Assembly: GCA_910822075.1 (NCBI GenBank)
Contig: CAJVGC010000432.1
Location: 52,292,614-52,356,613, forward strand
Reading direction: 5' to 3'
DNA length: 64,000 nucleotides
DNA from: Senecio squalidus
Taxonomy: Eukaryota > Streptophyta > Magnoliopsida > Asterales > Asteraceae
Within the stretch, counting starts at the first letter, position 1. The number at the start of each line of letters is the position of its first letter. This document shows, piece after piece, positions 1 through 11,086 of the stretch. A program made the translations under genes and the position numbers. The notes below the pieces were generated by a model. The model was not told the DNA's origin. It ran no database searches and saw nothing but the letters and a program-made list of their open reading frames with translations.

Positions 1-606
1 CACAAAGTTACTCCTAAATTAGTATGCAACAAAAAAGTTTTATAATGAAAGTAACTAATCGAAAAAATGAAAAATCTATTTCTTTTACTTTATTATTAGT
101 AAAATCATAACTTTGTTAAATATCAACGTTTTTGATAATTTAAAAAACAAAATCGTATCATTTGACTTTTAAGGTAAACTAACTAAATTTTAAAATGTAA
201 GATTAAAATACACTTATCCATGTATTCTTAAACTAGTTATACAAATCTCTAATTCATCAATTAAAAAACCGATATGCTTATCGAAACAATGAAACAAGAA
301 ATTTAGTCATTTTAACTTAAACAGTCAAAATTACTCCTAAACTAAAATGCAACAAAAATTTAGTAATTTACTCATATCCGTTATGATAAAAATAACTAAT
401 AAAAAGAAAATAAAAAAACGAAAATATATTTCTTTGAAGTTTATTATCAGTAAAGCCATAACTTTGTTTAATATCAACGATTTTTAAGATTCAAAAAGCA
501 AAATGGCTTCATTTGACTTTTCAGGTCAAATTTACTAAATTTTAAAACGCAAATTTAATATGCACTTATCAGTCTATTGTTAAGCTAGTTAATACAAATC
601 TCTTAT
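1..606. repeat. Two diverged copies of a ~323-bp AT-rich repeat
   Basis: A block that starts near position 8 (TTACTCCTAAA...ATGCAAC) recurs near 331. The order of landmarks is kept: TAACTTTGTT then ATATCAACG, then CATTTGACTTTT, then a closing AATACAAATCTC-like stretch. The copies differ by many substitutions and small indels, so this is old. No coding frame is visible. The first copy may continue off the left edge, so this could be the end of a longer satellite array or just a local duplication. Confidence 0.6.
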
Positions 607-866
607 TCATTCGTTGATGTTTGGATTATATACGGAAAGGAGGCACCGATAAATTGGACCAGCTGGACGCTTCCATCGAGGAGCTACCGAATCTGAAATC
701 GTTAAATCATATAGATTTCATTGTAGAGAGGTTAACTATTCGGCGTTAACAGCAACCACTTCAACGAGTTTCTTTAATTCGTACCCAACCAATTGGGCCT
801 AGGAAACCGTATCAACCTTCGCTTGAACACGGTTGTTAGAGGTCGCGAAGTAAAGAGGAGCGTTTA
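607..866. other. Unassigned sequence left of the first Cassandra LTR
   Basis: This 260-bp stretch is richer in GC than the AT-rich block before it. On the plus strand a short open frame at about 640-750 reads through an ELPNLKSL-like stretch, but it has no clear start or partner exon and I do not recognise it. It may be a decayed gene or transposon fragment. Nothing else is supported. Confidence 0.3.
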
Positions 867-926
867 TGTAACACCTTAGGCAAATCCTACATCGTCCGTG
901 AAAAGAGTGATGTTGGGGATATGAGT
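867..926 (+). mobile_element. Cassandra LTR, 5' piece (split by Gypsy-B solo LTR)
   Basis: It starts TGTAACACC and contains the Cassandra-like block ACATCGTCCGTG...GAGTGATGTTGGG. The sequence resumes at 4299 with the expected continuation (AGTAAACCTTTAGCC), so one LTR has been interrupted by the insertion 927-4298. Confidence 0.8.
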
Positions 927-1186
927 TGTGACAACCGTCCAATTTCTGGTGCATTCTATTCTCTATGTCTCTCATATTGTCTGTCGTTTTCTTTAACTGT
1001 ACATTTACCTGAAACGCGTCAGTGTCGGAATCACACCCGAAATCGATTTATATAAGTCCTAAAGAAAACACCTAATGAACTTTCCTAAGTTCATAACGTA
1101 TCATAATAAAGAACTTTTAGTTAACGAAAAAGTCCAACGAAACAATAACGCAAAAACGGAAAAATCACAAAAATCTTTACAAAACA

Positions 1187-1233
1187 GGTCCAGGACGACG
1201 CACACACACCTTGTGCGGCGTCCTGGATGGACC
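1187..1233. repeat. GC-rich inverted repeat in Gypsy-B LTR
   Basis: The arms GGTCCAGGACGACGCAC and GTGCGGCGTCCTGGATGGACC flank a short CA-rich loop. The same words (CAGGACGACGCA and a CGTCGTTCC...GGTCC arm) recur at about 1876-1945 in the same LTR. The rest of the LTR is AT-rich, so these hairpins stand out. Function unknown. Confidence 0.6.
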
Positions 1234-2464
1234 AAATCCGAAAATATATTGAATTTGTTGCTTTTCTCGGTTTCTACAACTTTTATACCAATCAAACTCG
1301 TTTTTCCACCATCATTTACTGAAAATTGGCAGTACCTAGACCCTCTTTACTCATTTTCTTTATTTTCCTTTTCATTTCTGTTTTACATAAACATAAAACA
1401 TAAACACACACACCATTTTCTCTCAAAATCCCTCTAGAACCCCACCATTACAGAAGATTTCCAGCCATCAAAACCGAAGTTTTCAACCATCAAAATCGTT
1501 CAATCATCAAAACAAGCAAGAAGGTGCAAGTCTTTTCGATTTTCAAGCTTTTTCTACCGATTTTGGAGCTCAAATCTCGTGTAAAACACCATCCATCCAC
1601 TTTCATCCAATAGATTTCTTTATTTTACTGTTTTTACCTAAATAACAACTTGCATGTAAGATCTAAAGCATAAAAATGAGTTTTTATAAAGATTTGTAAC
1701 ATTTTATGGACAAAAACGATTTTTAACCGAAATAACATTTAGATCTATAGTTTTATGGATAAAAATGCTTTAGAAACTGTGAAAATGAAGTTTTATTAAG
1801 TTTGGACTTATTGCATGTCGGAATCTATGGTGGAAATAAACGTTTTGCAAAAAAACACCAAAAACCCACACCTGTACGCCGTCCTTAAGGACCAGGACGA
1901 CGCAACGGGGGTAAAATGGCTCTGTGCGTCGTTCCTATGGTCCACGAAGGCGCACAGGTCTGTCAGTTTTCCAAAAACTTGTCGTTTGGACGTTTTAAGC
2001 TCGTGTACACCGCTGACTTTTTCGAAATTAAATGTTTGGGACTGAGTTTGGTAAAACTAATATTATTGTTGACTTGTATTGGACTTTGTATGCTAAAATG
2101 AACTCGTTTAAATATGATATCGTGTTATATGTATTTTGTGAGCGAAAGTGAATTTGAATTTTTGGAAATGAAATTTGGGAGCGGAAGCGCTGCCCAAATT
2201 TCGTTAGAAAAATTCAAACCACTTCAGCGACCAAAGTTACTTGGGACATGACGATAATAAACGTTAACCGTTTCGGACTATTTTGAACAATTTGGACCTT
2301 GACACTTAAAGTTTAACAAAAATTTATTTATTATATTATATAAAATAATATAATAAGATAATAACACTTGAACTATCTTGGTATTATTAGGCGTTCCGTG
2401 ATTCCTGGCTCCCGTTTCCGACCGTTTTCCGAGTTCTTTATCTTCGCAACCCGTGAGTTACACC

Positions 2465-2962
2465 CAATGTTCTGAAAGGCTCAAGGCGCACTAAGGCGCA
2501 AAGGAGGTCAATGAGCCTTGAGGCGAGGCGCATACCAAATCGTGGGATTCATAAACACGAGGCGCACTATATATATATTATGTTTTTCTATAACATATGT
2601 GTCAAAATTATGCAATTTAAATAGCACATAATAATATTGAGATACTGAATAACTAATACATATGTAATAAAGCTTGAATTTAAACCCAAAATATAAAGGA
2701 AGCGTGTCAATATTCAAGGCATAATGCCACATTTTCATGATAATATTTCATAAAGAAACTAAATGAAACTAATGCAAGAGATTTCAGTCGAATTCTCCAA
2801 ATTCCCCATCGTTTTGCGATTTTTTTGCGCAAAAGCCCGGATCGCTGCGCTTTTTTTGCGATTCATGCATGTCATGCGCCTCGACCTAAAAAAATCCCTA
2901 GCCTTTGCGCCTCATGCGATTTAGCGCCTAGGCGCGCCTCAGGCGCGATTTTCACAACATTG
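2465..2962. mobile_element. hAT-like MITE, 498 bp, with 8-bp TSD
   Basis: Terminal inverted repeats CAATGTTCTGAAA (left) and TTTTCACAACATTG (right) are flanked by the exact 8-bp duplication GTTACACC (2457-2464 and 2963-2970). The 8-bp TSD and C...G ends suit the hAT superfamily. Both ends are rich in GCGCC/AGGCGC words that can pair with each other, and the middle is AT-rich with no transposase. Confidence 0.8.
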
Positions 2963-3757
2963 GTTACACCCCTCTCTACTTTTGTATTTTTAAGTACTCT
3001 TTTTTTGGGGGGAAACATGAGATCAAAACTGTTTATGAACGATATCTTTTATGTGCAACTGCTTTATGAACTTTGAATTTACGTACATGACTTTATGATC
3101 TATTTGTCTTTGGAAAATTTTATGAACTTTTGCAATTGTATGAACTTTTGGAACTGTTGCGAACTATTGGTCTATTTTGGAATATTTTTTGAAACTTATA
3201 TGCGTAAACGATTTCATTTTCCCCGATTGGCTTACTTTAAACTATTTTGACTTGCCCCCTTTGACATTTGATTAGACTATGATTGTTTGATTGTATTTTG
3301 TGCAAACCCTTGATGAGAATATAGACGCCGTAAGTACCTACTACCAGTTTTTAGACAAAAAGTACAAAGTGCCCCGTTTTTAGTTCAATTCATTACACAC
3401 TATTAGCAATAGCCGTTAGTAAATATGGGTATCGATACTTAGGAGAGGTCACTCCTTACTTGTGGTTCGCGTCCTAAGTACATATTACTAAGTTCAGACG
3501 AACTCCATCTATATTGAAACTTTGGGGCGTGTTCTGACCAGTTAATCGGTTTACTGTAAAATCTTACGTTATATTGAGCCAAGTGGTTGATACAATTCAA
3601 AATCATATGTCATTATTATTTACGCATATACCTACTTATCGTCTTACACATGTGGATTAATCCACCGCTGAGGTAATGACAACGTACATTTATCGCCTTG
3701 TTATACAACTTGAACTTTTACAAATGTTGAACTTTTTGACTTTGAACTACTACGAGA

Positions 3758-3758
<1 letters not shown>

Positions 3759-3846
<88 letters not shown>
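3759..3846. repeat. (TA)n microsatellite
   Basis: About 43 TA units without interruption inside the Gypsy-B solo LTR. It produces an artefactual YIYI-rich reading frame. Confidence 0.95.
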
Positions 3847-3848
<2 letters not shown>

Positions 3849-4298
3849 AAGAGATTTTATCCGCCATCTTTCTTTTAAGAAAACTTTATACTTATATATA
3901 CTTGTCGGAACTTTTCTCGGAACTTTTGTCGGAACTTTTGTCGGAACCTTTGGTCAAAAACTTATAAACTGTAACTCACTCACTACATTTTGTAGTTGGC
4001 ACTTTATCTCATGTTTCAGGAAACAAAGCGTAAGTCATGAAGTGCATTGCTCAGGCGGGTCAAGCTGGTTATGTGAAGTGTAATTCGGGAAGAAGGCCTT
4101 TGTTATTTGGGGATTTTTATTAAAACGTTTTATTATGTACTTGTTGTCTTAAACTTATGAATCTTGGTTGTAACTTTTGAACATTGGTACTTTTTCGATC
4201 ATTAATTTAAAAGACTTGAACCGTTAATTTTTAGTATAACTCATGAAATGATTCTTCGCTCTTCACATCTCGTGTTTCCGCTTTAGCGGGGTGTGACA

Positions 4299-4498
4299 TG
4301 AGTAAACCTTTAGCCTTTCTTTACACAAAGCGTTTTGGTGGCTGCACGCACTGCAGAGCTTAGAAAATCTGTAGTTAAGCGTGCTTGGGCCAGAGTAGTT
4401 CCAGATTGGTGACCCCTCGGAACCTCTACCAGAAACAAATCTGTGAGCTTGCTGGTATAGCGGACAATATCGTGGGCATGAAAACGCGGGGTGTTACA
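4299..4498 (+). mobile_element. Cassandra LTR, 3' piece with 5S-rRNA-like segment
   Basis: This continues the LTR begun at 867. Positions about 4371-4422 match the 3' half of plant 5S rRNA: an A-box-like GTTAAGCGTGCTTGGG, then a C-box-like region GGTGACCCCTCGGAA with changes. It ends with the block ACAATATCGTGGGCATGAAA and GCGGGGTGTTACA. Cassandra is a terminal-repeat retrotransposon in miniature whose LTRs carry 5S-like sequence. No matching TSD is seen (GTTTA left, ACAAT right). Confidence 0.85.
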
Positions 4499-4506
4499 AC
4501 AATTTC

Positions 4507-5090
4507 TGTCACACCCAAAACTCCGCGCAGGCGGAACCCGAGGTGTACAGTAATATGAATATTAAGAAACCAAGATTGCATCGAATAAACTATAACATAT
4601 AGGTTTAAAAAAATAAATTCAAGAGTTACAAAAATGCAATAATAAAGTACAATAATACAAAAATTATGACTCCTACGGAAACTATACTACGTCTAGTAAG
4701 ATTTCCTCAAAAGCACACAAAATCCAAATAGCAAAGAAATGTAACTCAAAATCGACGCAAATCTCAAATCTCCTGAAAAACATTAAAATACGACATCAAC
4801 ATAAAGTTGTTGAATAATTCGCATTGTTTTAGAAGACAATACAGACAAAATATATAATAGGTACAAGTTTCATAAGTAACAAGAGTATACATAACAATAT
4901 AAGTGTCTTGTTTTACTACATCAGTGTGACGTACATTGCCTAGATACCATACACCCGATCCTGACCCCAAATAAATAATCCCCAAACCTAAGGCAACGAC
5001 TAAGTGCCCTAGAATAACGACATTACATAAGTCCAAGTACCTCTATAAGTCTAGTACGGTTTACCCTTATTAATTAACGTTATATTACAT
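4507..5090 (-). mobile_element. Gypsy-type LTR fragment (3' end of LTR, reversed)
   Basis: It starts TGTCACACCC followed by a CCGCGCAGGCGG-like hairpin, which is the reverse of the GGGTGTGACA LTR terminus seen in the other gypsy families here. The body is AT-rich and non-coding. It is broken off near the Cassandra remnant at 5091, and no second terminus is found. Confidence 0.55.
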
Positions 5091-5327
5091 TATATATACC
5101 TTGGGAAAATCCCACATCGTCCGTGGATAAGAGTGATGTTGGGTATATGAGTAAACCTTTAGCCTTTCATTACACGACGTGTTTTGGTGGCTACAAGCAC
5201 TACAGAACTTACAAACTCTGTAGTTAAACGTGATTGGCCAGAGTAGTTTCAGGATGGGTGACCCCTTGGGAAGCTCTACCAAAAACAAATCTATTAGCCT
5301 TGCTGGCAGAGTGGACAATATGGCGAG
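5091..5327 (+). mobile_element. Truncated Cassandra LTR with 5S-like segment
   Basis: CCTTGGGAAAATCCCACATCGTCC, GAGTGATGTTGGG and TTTTGGTGGCTAC follow in Cassandra order. The 5S-like part (about 5217-5272) has AGTTAAACGTGATTGG in the A-box place and AGGATGGGTGACC in the C-box place. The LTR start is degenerate and the end stops after GGACAATAT, before the usual GGGCATGAAA...GTGTTACA tail. Confidence 0.8.
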
Positions 5328-6051
5328 AATTAATACTTCTCCTCGAATTTAGAAACAATGAAGCAACCGAAAGGATAGATACAATCTCTTAGTATCTGGT
5401 ATAAACAATTTGCTGAGTAGAAACGTATATCGATTTTTGTGATAATATAATAATGATTGAAAAGAGTTCAAGGATATAGAGATTGAGATAAGCGAAAAAA
5501 TATAACACCGTCTTCAAAATAGGTTAAGCGAGTCTTCAACTTCACATCTTCAAATCTGTACGAAAGTTCTTCCACGTGAGCGTCACGTACGGTAGAATAG
5601 AATTTCGGAAGTACGAAGATCGAGAAATCGAAATGAAACAAAATAGGAATTTTAAATGAGGGGTGGAGTCGTAAATGAATAAGAACGGGATTCCAGTATG
5701 GAAAATATATGAGGCATCCAAGGATAGAATATACAAATCTGCTTCCTGTATACATTATCATAATGGTAACGCTTTCATTTTATTGAAGTAGAAGTATAAG
5801 AGTTTAAGTCGAATTCGATTACAACCAAGAAATGAGATTTTTAGGAAATGAGAAGTGAATAAAATAGAAACTCCTTCAGCGTCGTAAGTCGTTGCGGTTC
5901 GTCGTCTTCCTTAAACGATAAGTCGATAGGTACGAGTAGTGAGACGATATGAAATGGTAAAATGATCCTAGAAAGAATCTATATGAGGGACACCTAGTTA
6001 TAGTCTAGGCCAAACCACCTAGTTCTCTATAACCTGGCTCTGATACCAATC
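5328..6051 (-). mobile_element. Gypsy-C leader/internal remnant with PBS
   Basis: Directly beside the LTR at 6052 lies GGCTCTGATACCA (6036-6048), the reverse complement of a tRNA-Met-type primer binding site. This makes 5328-6051 the 5' internal part of a minus-strand element. No gag frame survives: the reading frames here are short and match nothing I recognise. Confidence 0.6.
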
Positions 6052-6614
6052 TGTCACACCCCACCTTTGGCGGAAACGTAGAGTGCAACACGATTGGCGA
6101 TCGTCATAACACAACAGTATAATAAAGAACAAACTATATGAATAAGTAAATAAAAGTTGTTATGACGTCGCCATACTTAAGGTAAACCCTTAGTACACGA
6201 AAATCGTCAAACACTACAAGAAGAATATTCAAATGCAAACATCAACGAACGAAAGAATACTTGGACATGCAAGTCCGAAATGAAAACCAAATGTATTATA
6301 AATAATGTCCGTAAATGCAAAAGATATCCTGAGGTCATCTAGAGTCCGACTCCTACATCCAAGTCCTATGCCTGCTCATTACCTGAAAACAAAGCTTAAA
6401 ATATCAACACAAAGGTTGAGCGAGTTCACTGAGTAATTTAAGTAAAACAGTTTAAATGGTTTACGTAAAGTAAAGAATGTTTCTATAAAAAGGAAGTTTC
6501 CATTTATAGAAAGTTTCCTGAAATAGTAAGTGAGTCTCAAAATAGTAATAGCAGTTCAAATAGTGTAACTAATGCATATAAATGTAAAAACAACAACACA
6601 CATCAGTAAGTCCT

Positions 6615-6720
6615 TCTACTGATCGTCAGTAATTACCTTAACTGACATGAAGTGTATCGGTAGTTACCTTAACCGATAGAATGTATGTGTCAGTAGTTAC
6701 CTTAACTGACTGAATGTCTT
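6615..6720. repeat. Short repeated motif in Gypsy-C LTR
   Basis: The word TAGTTACCTTAACTGAC and close variants (AATTACCTTAACTGAC, TAGTTACCTTAACCGA) occur three times in about 85 bp, each separated by unrelated bases. Similar family-specific clusters exist in other LTRs of the window. Confidence 0.7.
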
Positions 6721-7149
6721 ACGGGTCGGTGGGGAACGGTCCACACAGTAAGACTAAGCAAGATGCGACCATGTAGCCCTTTGGCACCATGGTCTGTCGT
6801 CACTAGTAAGTACACTCTACTAGTATGTATGTATGTATATGGGGGGGGGGGGGGTGTCACTACGCATGTAGTCACAATATGTCAACCATCTCGTTTGAAA
6901 ACAGTTTTGTATGCATTAGGTTTTCGTTACACTTTAGTAATTGATTTGATTCCCAAAACATTTCATAATGAAAAGTAGTTTAGGTAAGCTTTGTCTTCCC
7001 CCAATTTTGCACAAATAAGTGAAAACAGTAAAAACATAGGGGCAATGAACTCACCTTATCGAGTGAGCGTCTGTAAGCGGTACTGTGTGTATATGGTGTA
7101 GTAAGTTGGTCACAATTAGAGTCCTCACTAGTCCTAGAGCTCCCCTAGA

Positions 7150-8560
7150 TAAAATTATAAACATATAAGAATAGTATTTGACGGTTAACGACTTTGAATT
7201 AAACAATGAATTTTTCAGCGAACACATAGGTTCACTAAAACTGAGATATCTATGGTTGTAGGAGGAATTAGACGTTGACGGAAACATATTTGAAAACTAG
7301 ACACCGAGAGCTACGTTTTAGACTAAGACATCGTTATAAAAGAGTTTGATACGAATGAGATATGACTAAAACAAAACCGGTTAGCTAATCTGTCCAAAAA
7401 CGTTATTTCTATATAAGTGAGTTTATTACTTTATAAAGTCGTATATTTTAGGCGTAGGCAAGAAAGACATTTTTTTTTTTATACTTATTAGACCTGTTAT
7501 TAACTTATAATAAACCTTTTTAATTATTTTTAAGATTGTCTAAGTGGTTACACAAATTCAATTATCAATCCTAGTAAATATCGTTTAAAAACTCAGATTT
7601 GACCAACGTTCACTAAAGTTCAGTTTCTGAGAGTTCTAAAAAGAATTAGCAAACGAGGTTTATATTTACAAAAAGTACATTCCGAGAACTACAACGAGGA
7701 ATCAAGAATCATCTAAGAAGCATCTGTTAAGACCAAGATATGATTAAAACAAGTTGGACAAAAGCTTGCTGACCCGTTCAGTACTTAATGTACCCGAGTT
7801 TGTAAAAACGTTTTTAAATGTCAAACGACCACGTAAAATTACCAACACCTCCAGATCATTAATTTGACATATAAACAAGGACTCCACTTTTTAAAATATC
7901 CATTTATACGCTTTTAGACCACACAACAAGTTAGCCCATAATCGGATATAAAAACTCAGCTCAACACGCAGATTTACCCATGTTTGTTAAAAACCAGTTC
8001 TAGGGAGTTTGGAAATGAATTAGAATACGAGTCTTATGTTTTTGAAAACTAGATTCCAAGACCTATAACTTTCAATAAGGACACAGATCCTAATTCCATA
8101 CCAATAAGGAGTTAGACACTGAAGTAGACAGACTACAATAGCATTTCCGAAACTGTCCAAAACCGAGACGAATCTAGTTTAAGTTTAAAGCGAGTTTGAA
8201 GTACATTACGAATACTCAAACGATCCCGAAATTTAATTATCATATTTTAGACCAGCGATGAGACATCCCAAACATATTAATATACGTTCTCGCTTACTAA
8301 ATTGTTACACAAATTCCAATTATGAATCCTAAGTAAAACTCGTTTCAACAATTTAAGATTTGACCCATGCTCAATGTTTTGCAGATTCTGGGAGTTTGGT
8401 AAACAATTAGACGACATATCTTATATATTTGAAAACTAGAAAAGGAGAGCTACAATTCACGTTTAGACCACAGGTTCTAATTCAATATGACCCAGAAGCT
8501 ATAAGTCGAACAAGACAGCTTAATGTACCAGCAATTTAATCAATCAAAGTACAATATACA
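7150..8560. repeat. Diverged tandem repeats (~380 bp) inside Gypsy-C LTR
   Basis: A landmark (TTTGAAAACTAGA...GAGAGCTAC) recurs at about 7286, 7660, 8034 and 8423. A second landmark (TTACACAAATTC...ACTCAGATTTGACC) recurs at about 7548, 7920 and 8303. The spacing is roughly 374-389 bp. The copies are strongly diverged, so the duplication predates most of the element's life. Confidence 0.55.
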
Positions 8561-9605
8561 TACACATGTATGAACTCATTAAGAACATAACGGAGACAAC
8601 GAATTGGATGAATGATCAGACCTGTAACGATGATAATCCGAACAGGTTGTCACTGAAATGAAATCAAAACTTTGGACGTTAAATCCCGTGGCTGCAAACA
8701 ACAAAGAATATAACCAAAAAGGAAAACCCTAGCTAGGTTTCGGCCAAGAACATTTAACAAACGGATTCAATGAAATCTGCCACATACCTTGAAGAAATGA
8801 GTTGCTGAAAACGGTTATGGTGAGGATAAAGAGGCTCGGTGATGTGTATCTTGCTAGAAAACCAATTAGATGAATGTTAACAACGGTTTTAGAAGGCTCA
8901 AACCAGATTTCGGATTTTGAATACAAACACACGAATTAAATCAATATACCTTGAAGAATGGATGATGTTAAGGACGAATTGATGATGGATTACCAGCTTG
9001 ATCGATTGTGGAGATGATGGTGTAAGAATCGGCTGTCAAGGAATGATTAGAGAAGATGACGGCTTAGGAGAAAATTAGGGTTTTGTTTGATTTTTGGTTT
9101 AGAAATGATTGGTGTTTGGCTAGTTTAGGATTAGATTAGGAATTAGTTTAGAACATGGTTAAGACTCACAAGACCAAGGCTAGGACCAGTATCAAGTGTC
9201 TAGGCTCGGGTGTAGCAGAAGTGATTTACAAAGGTACACGAGAACGGTTTGTTTTAAAAAGAAGTACGAAGTTTAAACGGAAGGCTCAAACTAGTTAAAT
9301 GAATATTATACGTTTAATAAAGGTAGTTTTTGAAGTATAAATGTATCACAAGTTCATAAACTAAAGTATACTAATGAATCAAATACCAACTTCTCGATAA
9401 GTTAATCTAGGAGCTCGTCTAGTGTAACTAACTATTGTGCACCTAACTAATACGATAGCATCACATATAGAGTATACACACATGCCACAAGTAATCATTA
9501 TACATAAAAGAAAATGTAGGTTCTTTTTATAAAATTTTTTGTAAACCCGGTAAGAGCATACGGCATACTAGACTAATCTGAGTCGGAAAAGTGACGGTTG
9601 TCACA

Positions 9606-10480
9606 GTATTCCCCACTTAAAAGAATTTCGTCCCGAAATTCAAGTGGTATAACTGTTGATAGAAGCATCAATCAAAAATGAGTATCTAAGGGGTTTTCGT
9701 ACAGCAAATCCCAAAGATTTGCTCATGAAGTGTATCATGAATCTAAACAGTGATTCGCATAGTTTGAATTTCCGTCCGATACTGGAACAGATACGCGTTA
9801 GAATATATTTATAATTACGTCTAATTATAAACACATTCTACATGTACGTTCACATTTCCATGACAGTTCATGGGTAGTTTGTGTAAGCGCTTAAGGTCAA
9901 TCGTATAACAATGCACAAGGTTCAGTTCAATAGGGAGTATGAATTCAGGTAGATACATGGTACATGATAAGTTCTCCATTATGTTGGCCAGACATAACTT
10001 AAAACTCGTCATTAAATATCGTTTATAGAATTTGATATGTAACCCTTAATTGTTGAAACACATTCAACAATAGAAGTCAGGGGTCACGGTTAACGAACAA
10101 AATCGTTGGTCACAACGGAATCTCACGTAATCGATATAATAGTGAAATAATTTTATAAGTAATACGAAAGGGCGTTGAAAGCGAAAAGCTACGCGAAAAT
10201 TTGCAAATAAAAATAGAGATTGAAAGGTTTTATCAGATCGCGTATAACAACCAGTTTCCTCTTATGTTGATCAGACACAAGAGAATTCCTATCATTACAT
10301 GCGAGTGATTATCACTGCATATGAAGTACCGAATTACAATGAAGATCAACAAAGCAGAGATTAAGGAAAACGAAGTCATTAGAACGACTTTTGAATCATC
10401 AGAGAGTTGAATATATAGTTAGATTAGATAGTAGTAGTTGAGGAAGAAATCTTCGTCAAATTTTAAAAAAAAAACTTTAA
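9606..10480 (-). mobile_element. Gypsy-C 3' internal remnant with polypurine tract
   Basis: Right of the LTR, the reverse complement reads a PPT-like AAGTGGGG preceded by GAATTTCGGGACGAAATTC, the conserved end of many plant chromovirus internal regions. Beyond it no integrase or chromodomain frame can be read, so the region is either heavily decayed or non-coding from the start. Confidence 0.55.
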
Positions 10481-11010
10481 GGTGAAATAAACTTTTTTTG
10501 ATAAGTCTTGTAAAATAAACTTTATTTGGATTATCGTTTATTTTAACCATATATCAAATTTTATAACATTAGATATTTTGGTAACAGATTTTTAAATTTT
10601 GACATATCAATACATGTGTAACAGCCCCACATTTTTTGATAAGTCTTGTAAAATAAACTTTAAGGTGAAATAAGTAAAAAAAAAAAAAAAAAATTTTTAT
10701 AACATTAGATATTTTGGATTATCGTTTATTTTAACCATATATCAAATTTTAAAAAACGAAGTTTTGTTGTACATCAAAAAATGGGTAGTTTTATCGTTGT
10801 GCATCAAATTTGAATATTTACTGCACAAAAACAATGAATTTGATGCACAGCCCCTAAACGACATATATTTTGATGCATATCAAAACTTGTTTTTTTAAAG
10901 TTTTTTATAATTGAATAAATAAACATAATACAAAATTACACATATTATAAATTATTTTTTCATATTTTTTTACTTAATTTACCTTAAATATTGGTTTATA
11001 AGAACCTTCT

Positions 11011-11012
<2 letters not shown>
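10480..11012. other. AT-rich non-coding stretch with scrambled short repeats
   Basis: Blocks such as GATAAGTCTTGTAAAATAAAC, AACATTAGATATTTTGG and TTATTTTAACCATATATC occur twice but in rearranged order (10500-10600 and 10635-10750). At about 10795-10850 GTGCATCAAATTT and AAATTTGATGCAC form an inverted repeat. No gene is seen. Confidence 0.5.

Positions 11013-11083
<71 letters not shown>
11013..11083. repeat. (TA)n microsatellite
   Basis: An uninterrupted TA run. It marks the left limit of the homology with 58430-61045, which also starts right after a (TA)n tract. Confidence 0.95.

Positions 11084-11086
<3 letters not shown>

Larger units (their letters stand above)
927..4298 (+). mobile_element. 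Gypsy-B solo LTR (3.37 kb) inside a Cassandra LTR
   Basis: The element begins TGTGACAACC and ends GCGGGGTGTGACA. It is flanked by the 5-bp duplication TGAGT (922-926 and 4299-4303). No PBS, PPT or pol frame is present, so it is a solo LTR left by LTR-LTR recombination. Its ends match the LTRs at 50734-53124 and 62018-64000 in reverse orientation, including the CCGCTTTAGCGG hairpin just before the 3' end. It holds a MITE (2465-2962) and a (TA)n tract, which account for part of its extra length over the 2.39-kb copy at 50734. ORFs inside it are not credible genes. Confidence 0.88.
6052..9605 (-). mobile_element. Gypsy-C LTR, 3.55 kb, minus orientation
   Basis: It begins TGTCACACCCCACC and ends GACGGTTGTCACA. 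A reversed PBS sits on its left (6036-6048) and a reversed polypurine tract (CCCCACTTAAAAGAATTTCG, from 9611) on its right. One LTR therefore touches both a 5' and a 3' internal end. Inside are a motif cluster (6640-6720), a poly-G run (6841-6854) and four diverged ~375-390-bp repeats (7150-8560). No protein gene is supported in it. Confidence 0.8.

Noticed and set aside
2825..3076. 83-aa Cys-rich plus-strand ORF
   Set aside because: It starts inside the MITE and ends in the LTR, so it is a chance frame.
3676..4083. 135-aa plus-strand ORF with a long YIYI run
   Set aside because: It is produced by the (TA)n microsatellite in a solo LTR and has no coding features outside the run.
6212..6224. 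CACTACAAGAAG as a possible CACTA left end
   Set aside because: It lies within the Gypsy-C LTR, is followed by no subterminal repeats and has no matching right end nearby.
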